Positions 54,261 through 64,000 of a stretch of DNA of 64,000 nucleotides are shown here, one piece after another (position 1 is the stretch's first letter; each line of letters begins with the position of its first letter). The translations under genes and the position numbers were made by a program. Origin of the DNA: Symbiodinium natans (Eukaryota > Sar > Dinophyceae > Suessiales > Symbiodiniaceae). The stretch covers positions 1-64,000 of the forward strand of contig CAJNDS010002804.1 in the NCBI GenBank assembly GCA_905221605.1, read 5' to 3'. The notes under the pieces are model-generated. The model was not told where the DNA came from, did no database searches, and was given only the letters and a program-made list of their open reading frames with translations.

Positions 54261-56170
54261 GGTTCCAGGTCTTGCTTGTCGCGGCCAGCCCCACTAGGTC
54301 CTCAACAGGGGAACTTTCTAGGCTTTCGGCAAGACACCCCCGAAGCCTGAAACCCAAAATTCCCCAACATCTGTGTTAAAGCAAGCGATATACCTTAAAC
54401 GTATGTACTTAAGGTCCTAGATTTTTTTGCTTTATGATACTTAAAGAACCCCATACAATAAGAGCGCGCAACATGACGCATTCCATGCTGTGGAGTGTAT
54501 AAATGCCTTTTGTCTATGGGCAAAAAAATGACACATGTCAGGCCCTGAACTGCGTCATCTTCTTCGTGAAAGACGAAGCATGACAGGACACATCTCAAGT
54601 CCTGACTATGTCATTGTTGTCCAGTAGAGGGCGACGCATAGCAAATGAAGTTCAAAAAGATTGACCCAGAGAATTTTACGGCTATTACGGTGTTATCCGC
54701 TGGGATAAATGTTGGAACAAGAATTATCAGGGAGGTTTCAGGGACCACGACTAGTTTCATGGTTGTTATGGTTCTTAAGGTTACCAATCCCATTGTGTTT
54801 TTGTTAGTTCGTTTTTCAGCTTCAGGCTAGATGGCGAAGAGTAAAGAACAAGAAACCCTGAAAACATTTAGGGTGCGGTTGCAGCCATAACTTTCTTGAC
54901 TTGACGAGGACAATGCTGGCTTTTGTGACTTCAAGCGCAGTACTGAACAATGGATTTAAGGTTTGAGATTTGAGAGTACGGTTCTTAGACGGACAAGGCT
55001 TCGACAATTGCGGGCTTTGGGTATTGGAGTTCAGACGCTGGCGTTAGCGAGTGCACCATCTCGTCATGCTTCGACTGCATCAAGCCTTTGCTCAAGTTGT
55101 ACGTCTTTTCTTCAGCGTTCTTGCGTTGTACCTCGCAGGCCAGCCTTTGCAGATTACAGATTGAGCATCTGCAAGAAATTTATTTCTTTCCTTATAAATA
55201 CTCAGGCGTCATGGGGAAGAGCAGGAAGCGCCAGTCGGGCAAGGACAAGAAACACCAGTCGCCGCACACGACGTGGAAGAAGAACTCCCGAGCGATGGCT
55301 CTCCTCTTAGTTTTTTTATTTTTTCGGCGACTTTGGCTCTGCATGTTAAAATCAAGTTGATAAGGAACACCAGGAGTCCTTTCGCCAGAAAAAGAAGCAA
55401 GAGGAAGAGAGCAAGAACAAGGCCATTCGACTGTAGACGTTCATACGAACTGGAGCATAGTATCTCTAACTGCAAGAATTTGTTTACATGAAGAGCAATA
55501 TTACTATGCTAAGGAAATAGAGTTTTGTGCACTGCGCTGGAGGTGAAGTCTATCATGAAGAAGACCCCGGAGCCTGCAAAGCAGATCCATTTCAAGGATA
55601 CGCCGAAGGCTGGCGTGAGCGATTAGAATGCTTAGTCGTAGTGTACGTTTCTCTAAGGTCATGATGGTGGACTCCTACAAGCACGAGAAACAGCTGTGGC
55701 TGTTCGCTTATTTTTTTAATGTTTAGACATGTTGAGACTTCCTGGAATGTCGGTATGCTCATCTAGATTTTCACGAGGCACCACAACGACTGGCGCAATC
55801 CGCTTGTTTTGTGCAATACTTGCGGGCTCCGCCAGCATTTCTGGCAGGGCCGCATGGAGGCAGTGAAACAACCGCATCCGTATTGACAATGATGTTTTAA
55901 ATTTTACGTTGTCATGAGGGAGCTCCGGGAAAGTGTCATTTTGCTCAGTGGAAGTCGCCAGCTCATTGCCGAATTAATCTTTTTACGCTGTTTTCATCTC
56001 TTAACGCTTGAAGTATTCCCCCCCCCCGCAATGAGGTTCGTCTGCGGACAATGTCTTCTTCAGCCTGCGTCGAAGCTTCACTCAACGCAGCCCGTCCTAA
56101 TCAGATGTCTTAGTCATAAGAAGATTTTATCACACCAGCGCAATCTAAGGTCGAGTAACCTGAGACGCTG
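54261..56170 (+). other. no confident gene; a few exon-like fragments
   Basis: Plus-strand pieces look protein-like, such as 'MGKSRKRQSGKDKKHQS' (55211-55300), 'QKKKQEEESKNKAIRL' (~55390-55440) and 'VKSIMKKTPEPAKQIHFKD' (~55545-55600). They are in different frames, separated by short AT-rich stretches, and match no family I know. They may be exons of a basic protein or fossils. Confidence 0.3.
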
Positions 56171-56173
56171 ATC

Positions 56174-59100
56174 GCAGAGCAGCAAGGCGATGCGGCGCCA
56201 AAAAAAAAGGCAAACCTTGCCTGAGTGCTGCGAATGCAAAACTTGCGCTTCAATTCAGCAGTCTCGTCAGGCGCTTCTTGCTAGTATTTAAATTAAATTA
56301 CAATTTAGTGATATATACATGAGGATAAAGAGACTTGCCGCAACATTTTCAGCTCAAGTTGCTTGTGTCAACTCAAGAAGACTCGCCGGGAGTGACTTGC
56401 TTAAATTTATGAGTGTACTTCTTTCTTTTAACATTCGGCCGATGTATACTTGATCGCGTTCACACCTTGGGGCAGACAACTGAACTGTGAAAGCGTACAG
56501 AAACATATTCATGTGCATGTTACATTTTTAAATGAGGCGCACCGAGAAGCACATGTGCCTCGGCAAAATTATATTTTTAGTTGCAAGGATGAATACATCA
56601 TGCATTAACCTAAGGTCTTCGACGATGCGCTGGTCGAAAATGCGATGGTTGATGGATGAAGATGAGCCTCCAAGCTTGACCTGTTCGTGTGGTTGCATTC
56701 GCTTGTCTAAAAGATCGTCAGGCTGGACGTTGACTTCGAGTCAAAGAACATATCATCTTCTGCGAGCAGTTCCTTGCTAGACAATTATACACAACAAGCT
56801 AAAGCCAAAAAAAATGAAGAAAACCAGGACGTGCGGTGCGTGTCCCTCGCTGGCGAGACGACGTGTGACTTGACTTCAGGCGCAAAAAAGTGCAAGGATC
56901 GGATCTCAACGTCTCTGCTGAGGACGTCGGACGCCGTGATCACGCCCGCCGAATTTTTGAAGCAGCAGCTGAGCTATTTTTTTTTCAAAATTCGATAAGC
57001 AATCAACCATTTCAGTAAGGCGCGCTGCCAGTGGCCTGGCAGAGGACTGCGAAGCAAAAGATCTGTGCTTGCCTCAGTACAGCCTAAACTTTTTAATTTA
57101 TATGTGTAAAGTTTTCAAAATAAGGAAATTCAAAGACGGCCCTCGCCGTCACGCAGCTACGTGTCAGGAACTTACTACAAAAATATCAATAAAAATATCG
57201 CGACTCGTTTTTGTTTGAGGGCTAATCGGTCCTGACGGACGACTGACAAGGAGAGTGCTGGATGCAGAAGTTGTGTTGAGTTTTGATTTCTCGTCATATA
57301 TACTTATCCGTGCATGACAAGCAGGACGAACGTGGTGTTGAAGGAGATCCGTTTGGACGCTGGTCCTGATGTCAACGACGAGCTGCGCCCGAGACGAGAA
57401 TGTTAAGTGATGTTTTTCTTTTCAGATGTTCGCTTAGATTTAAACGCATGTCATGTTAGCGTATCTGCCAGGAGACTGGAAAATGAGTGTATGCAAACGC
57501 GGCGACTTCTCAACATGGAGTGGGGGTCTTAACTCTTGTACACAAACCATAACTAAATGTTTCTCCCAACATAATGCGGCGGCCGAGGATTGCAGGCATC
57601 CACCACTGGCATCTTTTCCAGACACCTGTCTAGTATTTAGTTTAGAATAAGATACCCCTGCTGCCCCATTCATGCAGCTGTGCTCATAGGTCAGCCTCTG
57701 TGACGCACCCGAGCATCCTCAAGCTCGTCGAGATGGAGTAAAGGCCTCAGTTCCTTTGAGACCGCATGATAACATCACCGCACGCGCGTATATTGTCTAA
57801 GGTCTCGTGCAGCTGACCACTGCTCTGACATTGTCTGGACCTGGAGGTTGCAAGAACGTTAATATTCTTAACATACATGAATATGTTACAATTATACATT
57901 TCTATAAGAAATTTTATCAAGCATGTATGTATTCAGATCGACCGCTGCAACAAATCCAAATATTGATGATGAGATCTTCAGCCTTCCTCGCGGACAGCAT
58001 CAGTGTGGCTTAGCTTGTATTATTATTATTATTATTTTATTTTCGTATCATTGATATTATTAATATTTTTAGTAATACTAGTATTATTATAACTATTTGT
58101 TTTACTAAAATATAATCGAAAACAATGCATTACCATGACTGCAGGGAAGCCCATCGGGTTTTGCTTGAAGATGGACAGTATCTTTACTTGGTGTTTCTGA
58201 GCTGCATCTAAGATTCGAATGTCTCTCTACAACCCTGCACGCTTCAATGTTTAAGGCGACACTTTGGCGAAGAAGATAATGTTTCGGACCTTGACGACAA
58301 AGAAGACTGCAACGACAAAGGCTCATCGAGTTCTTGTTCTGTGTGAGTTCTTTTTCTTGTGTTAGGAATTAACAGAGGCATGCTCATGATCAAGATTGTC
58401 GCGATTCTCCTGGCACAAGAGCTTTGCGCGCAAAGGACTCATCTGATAAGCAGACTCACGCAGAGCAGCAAGGCGAGGCGGCGCGCCAAAAAAAAGGCAA
58501 ACCTGGCCTGAGTGCTGCGAATGCACGACTTGCGCTTCAATTCAGCAGTCTCGTCAAACGCTTCATGCTATTATTTAAATTAAATTACAATTTAGTGATA
58601 TATACATGAGGATAAAGAGACTTGCCGCAATATTTTCAGCTCAAGTTGCTTGTGCCAACTCAAGAAGACTCGCCGGGAGTGACTTGCTTAAACTTATGAG
58701 TGTACTCTTCTTTTTTTTAACATTCAGCCGAGGTATACTTGATCGCGTTCACACCTTGAGGCAGACAACTGAACTTTGAAAGCGTACAGAAACATATTCA
58801 TGCGTATGTTACATTTTTAAATGAGGCGCACCGAGAAGCACATGTGCCTCGGCAAAATTACATTTTTAGTTGCAGGGATGAATACATCATGCATCAACCT
58901 AAGGTCTTCGACGATGCGCTGGTCGAAAATGCGATGGTTGATGGATGAAGATGAGCCTCCAAGCTTGACCTGTTCGTGTGTTTGCATTCGCTTGTCTAAA
59001 AGATCGTCAGGCTGGACGTTGACTTCGAGTCAAAGAACATATCATCTTCTGCGAACAGTTCCTTGCTACACAATTATACACAACAAGTTAAAGCAAAAAA

Positions 59101-60737
59101 AATGAAGAAAACCAGGACGTGCGGTGCGTGTCCCTCGCTGGCGAGACGACGTGTGACTTGACTTCAGGCGGAAAAAAATGCAAGGATCGGATCTCAACGT
59201 CTCTGCTGAGGACGTCGGACGCCGTGATCACGCCCGCCGAATTTTTGAAGCAGCAGCTGAGCTATTTTTTTTCAAAATTCCGATAAGCAATCAACCATTT
59301 CAGTAAGGCGCGCTGCCAGTGGCCTGGCAGAGGACTGCGAAGCAAAAGATCTGTGCTTGCCTCAGTACAGCCTAAACTTTTTAATTTATATGTGTAAAGT
59401 TTTCAAAATAAGGAAATTCAAAGACGGCCCTCGCCGTCACGCAGCTACGTGTCAGGAACTTACTACAAAAATATCAATAAAATATCGCGACTCGTTTTTG
59501 TTTGAGGGCTAATCGGTCCTGACGGACGACTGACAAGGAGAGTGCTGGATGCAGAAGTTGTGTTGAGTTTTGATTTCTCGTCATATATACTTATCCGTGC
59601 ATGACAAGCAGGACGAACGTGGTGTTGAAGGAGATCCGTTTGGACGCTGGTCCTGATGTCAACGACGAGCTGCGCCCGAGACGAGAATGTTAAGTGATGT
59701 TTTTCTTTTCAGATGTTCGCTTAGATTTAAACGCATGTCATGTCAGCGTATCTGCCAGGAGACTGGAAATGAGTGTATGCAAACGCGGCGACTTCTCAAC
59801 ATGGAGTGGGGGTCTTAACTCTTGTACACAAACCATAACTAAATGTTTCTCCCCAACATAATGCGGCGGCCGAGGATTGCAGGCATCCACCACTGGCATC
59901 TTTTCCAGACACCTGTCTAGTATTTAGTTTAGAATAAGATACCCCTGCTGCCCCATTCATGCAGCTGTGCTCATAGGTCAGCCTCTGTGACGCACCCGAG
60001 CATCCTCAAGCTCGTCGAGATGGAGTAAAGGCCTCAGTTCCTGTAAGACCGCATGATAACAACACCGCACGCGCGTATATTGTCTAAGGTCTCGTGCAGC
60101 TGACCACTGCTCTGACATTGTCTGGACCTGGAGGTTGCAAGAACGTTAATATTCTTAACATACATAAATATGTGACAATTATACATTTCTATAAGAAATT
60201 TTATCAAGCATGTATGTCTTCAGGTCGACCGCTGCAACAAATCCAAATATCGACGATGAGATCTTCAGCCTTCCTCGCGGACAGCATCAGTGTGGCTTAG
60301 CTTGTATTATTATTTTATTTTCGTATCATTGATATTATTAATATTTCTAGTAATACTAGTATTATTATAACTATTTGTCTTATTAAAATATAATCGAAAA
60401 CAATGCATTACCATGACTGCAGGGAAGCCCATCGGGTTTTGCTTGAAGATGGACAGTATCTTTACTTGGTGTTTCTGAGCTGCATCTAAGATTCGAATGT
60501 CTCTCTACAATCCTGCACGCTTCAATTTTTAAGGCGACACTTTGGCGAAGAATATATTTTTTCGGACCTTTACGACAAAGAAGACTGCAACGACAAAGGC
60601 TCATCGAGTTCTTGTTCTGTGTGAGTTCTTTTTCTTGCGCTAGGAATTAAAAGAGGCATGCTCATGGTCAAGATTGTCGCGATTCTCCTGGTACAAGGGC
60701 TTTGCGCGCAAAGGACTCGTCTGATGAGCAGACTTAC
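56174..60737. repeat. 2.29-kb direct tandem duplication (two copies)
   Basis: Copy A 56174-58455 and copy B 58458-60737 align throughout with ~2-3% differences by eye, offset 2278-2289. Short ORFs in one copy are shifted in the other, so no gene can be called. An (ATT)n run (58015-58040) is shorter in copy B (60303-60315). One frame in copy A (56715-56998, 'LDVDFESKNISSS...') is open for ~95 codons. Confidence 0.95.
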
Positions 60738-61380
60738 GTGCGAATAATATTAAATTACATGTCATCGAGATTTGCATTGATGCGGAAAGGACGTAATTCG
60801 TACTACGTCCGAAACAATATTCCCAGGCGTCGACGTCGAGGCGGCATAAAATACTAGACCACACAGACTCATCATGAGCCCTTGCGTTTACGCAGATGCT
60901 GTGGTTCGCCCCGAGAAGAGAAACTTGGCATTCGTTGTTAATCCTGCGCGCAGCAAGAAGTTGAAACATAAAAGGATGATGATCTCCGACATACTCCCGG
61001 ACCTTACACTTCGAATCCTGCAGCAAGGTTAATGGTCTTCGTTGCAAGTGTATAAAGGTTCGACTTCAAATCTGAATCAGTGGAATTTACGATCCTGAAA
61101 TAATAAGACGCGAAATCATCTGACAGGATGACGATGGGGAAGATCTTGACTGAGCGTGTTCAGCTTTCACATGAGAGATCGAGTAGATGATTTATGCTGC
61201 CGAGATGCGGTAGGGCCACAGGAAAGGTTGTTCGGGAAGCTAAGCAGCTATGTTAACGAGTATCCCGAAGCTTCTCAAGTCTCGTTTTTGTTAGTTTTTT
61301 TCACAGGATTTAGAGTTTAACGTTGCTTCTCGGATTGCCTGGTAATTCTAAACCCTAGAGCATGAACTCTACATCTTAAT
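60738..61380. other. no recognisable gene
   Basis: The minus-strand 135-codon frame (60640-61047) crosses the end of the tandem duplication and shows no domain. Confidence 0.5.
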
Positions 61381-64000
61381 CTTCAATACTAAAACCTAAA
61401 CCCTAAACCCTAAGTCGAAATCTTTAAACCCAAAACATTGAAATGATAAACCTTAGAGTCTCAATCATATAATTAAAGTCACGCAAGAATCGAGTGACTC
61501 AAAGCTCCCAAGTATCGTTTTTTTCTGGATGTTGTTTTTTCTTTAGGGTTTAGAGTTTTACGGTGCTTCTCAGACTGTCTGGAGATGAATGGCCCTTGCT
61601 GGATCTCAGACGTCGAGGCATTCAAGCATAGGTTCCTGGATGCCAGAGCTAATTCTGCAGGATGTTGCGGTTCTGTGTTTCAGTGCGGACAGTCAGATCT
61701 CTAGAGCGCGAGCCACTACCATCTACAGGAAGAAAAGGAGACAAGCACATCCAGAGATGCTGGACTCAGAGCTGCTCGCAGCATGTTAGTTTTCCAAGCA
61801 CAGCTCTGAGCAAGAAAGCTGGAAGGCGTCTTAGATGAGGATCACGACCTTCAGGGTTAGGGTTTAAATATGGGAGTTCAAGGGGTCAGGGTTAAGGCTC
61901 AGAGTGTTTCAAGGCGGAGGGTTTAATGTTTTCGATTTAGGATTCGGAATTAAGGGTTTAAAGTTGAGGGTGTAAGGCTTAAAATCTAGGGAGTAGAAAC
62001 TGACGAGGAATGTTAGACAGGTGGAGATGTATGATCAGCTCCGAGCTCGAGCTCAGTCTCAGGACTCTCTCCATCTGTATCTTCATCTACGCGGGGAGTT
62101 TGTTTAGTAAAGTAAGGCCCTTGTGGGTTTAAGGTTCAGGGCTTAGAGTTCAAGGTTTACAGTTTAAAGTTTAGGGTTTAGGGTCTATGGCTTATGGTTT
62201 AGTGGATAAGGTCTCTCTGGAACCTCAACTGGCCGGGTGCAGATGAGCAGAGACCCTTTTTAAGCTGCATCATAGAAGGGGCTAAACCTAAAACCCAACA
62301 ACCCGAACCTTTAACTATAAACCCTAAACCTTCACCCTAAACCTAAACCCGAAACCCTAAAACCTAAACCCTATACCCTAAACCATAAACTTAAAACCCT
62401 AAACCTTAAACCCTAAACCCTAAGCCATAAACCTTGTAGGTTACAGCCTAAACCGTGCAGTTTGTTTTTGCCATGTACAGCTTATCCGAAGCGCGAGCCA
62501 TCACGACTTATCTTAGTAAAAGCGACACACATAAGCAGAAATGATGGACTCGCAGCTACTCGCAGCAAGTCAGTGTTTCAAGCAAAGCTATGAGCAAGGA
62601 AGTGAGAAGATGCATCGGACTACAGTCACGACCCTAGAGCTGAACGTTAAAAGTTCGGACTTCGTGGGTTTAAGGTTAACTGTTACAGGTTTCAAGGTTT
62701 AGGAGCAGATTTTAAAGATTAGGTTTAAGAAGTTAGGGTTCAGGGCTCAGAGTTTAAGGTTTCAGGTTCAGCACAAAGAAACGCTGAGGAATGTTAAAGA
62801 GGTGGAGACGTATGAGCATTTCCGAGCACAAGCTGAGTTTAACGGCTCTCCTGATCTGTTTTTGTCTGCGCTAGGAGTGTGTCTACTAAAGTGAGGCCCT
62901 TGTGAGTTTGGGGTTTTGGGCTTAGTAAATCCTGCAGGAAGTAGTGGCTTTGTGATTCAATGCGGACAATCAGATGACAATCAGATCTCTAGAGCACGAG
63001 CCAGTATCGTCTAGAACAAGAAAAGGCGACAAGAACATGCAGAGATGCTGGACTCTCAGCTACTCGCAGCATGTTAGTTTTGCAAGCACAGCCCGCAGCA
63101 AGGAAGCTGAGAGGCGTCTTAGATCAGGATCACGACCTTAAGGGTTAGGGTTGAGATATAAGGGTTCAAGGGATTAGGGTTAAGGCTCCGAGTGTTTCAA
63201 GGTGGAGGATTTAATGTTTTCGACTTAGGATTCAAAGTTAAGGGTTTAAAGTTCAGGGTGTTAGGCTTAAAATCTAGGGAGTAGAAACTGATGAGGAATG
63301 TTAGACAGGTGTAGATGTATGAGCAGCTCCGAGCTCGAGCTCAGCTTATGACTTTCTTCATCTGTGTCTTCTTCTGCGCGGGGAGTTTTTGAAGTAAAGT
63401 AAGGCCCTTGTGGGTTTACGGTTTAGGGCTTAGAGTTCAAGGTTTAGGATTTAGAGGTTAAGGTTTAGGGTCTATGGCTTGTGGTTTAGTGAATAATGTC
63501 TCTCTGGAGCCTCAACTGACCACGTGCAGATGAGCAGAGACCTTTTTTGAGCTGCATCATAAAAGGGACTAAATCGAAAACCCATAAACCCGAACCTTTA
63601 AGTATAAACCCTAAACCTATACCCTAAACCCGAAACTCTAAAATCTAAACCCTATCCCCTAAACCATAAACCTTAAACCTTAAACCCTAAACCATAAACC
63701 TTGAAGGTTTAAACCTAAACCGTGCATTTGTTTCTGCAATGTACAGACTATCCGAAGCGCGAGCCATCATGACTTATCTTGATAAAAGCGACACGCATAG
63801 GCAGAGATGATGGACTCGCAGGTACTCGCAGCACGCCTGTGTTTCAAGCACAGCCATGAGCAAGGAAGCGAGAAGATGCGTCGGATTACAGTCACGAGCC
63901 TAGGGGTGAAAGTTAAAAGTTAGGACTTCGCGAGTTTAAGGTTTACTTTTAAAGGTTTCAAGGTTAAGGGTCAAAAAATAAAGATTAGGTTTAAAGGGTT
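61380..64000. repeat. ~1.3-kb tandem repeats built of degenerate telomere-like DNA and a ~150-bp conserved box
   Basis: A box containing 'ATGCTGGACTC', 'GCTACTCGCAGCA' and 'CGAGCCA' occurs at ~61690-61830, 62480-62600, 62985-63120 and 63760-63880. The first and third, and the second and fourth, are closest, giving a ~1.3 kb period with two sub-units. Between boxes are decayed TTTAGGG (61850-62200, 63140-63490) and CCCTAAA (62280-62450, 63590-63715) stretches in inverted order. Confidence 0.85.

Noticed and set aside
61200-61275. 5S rRNA-like string GGAAGCTAAGCAG
   Set aside because: The 13-base match resembles the 5S internal region, but the flanks do not fit the rest of a 5S gene or its fold. 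Probably chance or a tiny relic.

Overview
The window looks like nuclear DNA of a dinoflagellate, most likely a symbiodiniacean or a relative. The reasons are: TTTAGGG/CCCTAAA telomere-type repeats scattered inside the sequence; introns with GC (and probably GA) donors as well as GT, with acceptors of the AG|G type; a one-strand tandem array of near-identical genes; a pentatricopeptide protein built from 'ACEKGxxW'-like repeats; and a very high load of satellites. The species cannot be fixed from the sequence. There is one assembly gap of 100 N at 50441-50540.

Layout. 0-8 kb: an RluA-type pseudouridine synthase (minus strand, partial), the catalytic exon of a eukaryotic RNA-silencing RNA-dependent RNA polymerase (minus), a 62-bp repeat, and an intronless PD-(D/E)XK (RecB-like) nuclease (plus) followed by a broken duplicate of its active-site region. 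8-13 kb: telomere-type tracts in both orientations, a ~3.1 kb satellite of ~80 bp units derived from telomere heptamers, and nine tandem ~52-bp units that each fold into a near-complete hairpin. 13-16.3 kb: a pentatricopeptide repeat gene (minus).

17.5-39.1 kb: the main coding feature, a head-to-tail array of five genes (all minus strand), each encoding three fused beta-carbonic anhydrase domains. All five share a short first exon (start at 22472, 26315, 30369, 34214 and 38047) that plain ORF calling misses, because the apparent start codon lies inside intron 1. Copies 2-5 are almost identical. Copy 1, the last in the transcription direction, is diverged and has a 1.5 kb octamer repeat in an intron. 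Copy 3 carries a 320-bp MITE in an intron. Copy 5 has an 88-nt intron where copies 1-4 have 87 nt, which supports real splicing.

39-45 kb: mostly no recognisable gene, apart from exons of a probable PPPDE-type peptidase (minus, ~41.2-41.5 kb), telomere-type tracts, and poly-C/poly-G runs. 45.2-54.3 kb: a very AT-rich satellite with embedded GGGCCC blocks, a short unique segment and a ~114-bp minisatellite. This three-part block occurs twice around the N gap. 54.3-64 kb: no confident gene; a 2.29 kb direct tandem duplication (56.2-60.7 kb) and degenerate telomere-like repeats of about 1.3 kb period to the end.

The carbonic anhydrase genes probably act together as a dosage array for bicarbonate/CO2 interconversion. 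No operon-like functional link between the other genes is evident. The RNA-dependent RNA polymerase beside hairpin-rich satellites is suggestive, but only by proximity.
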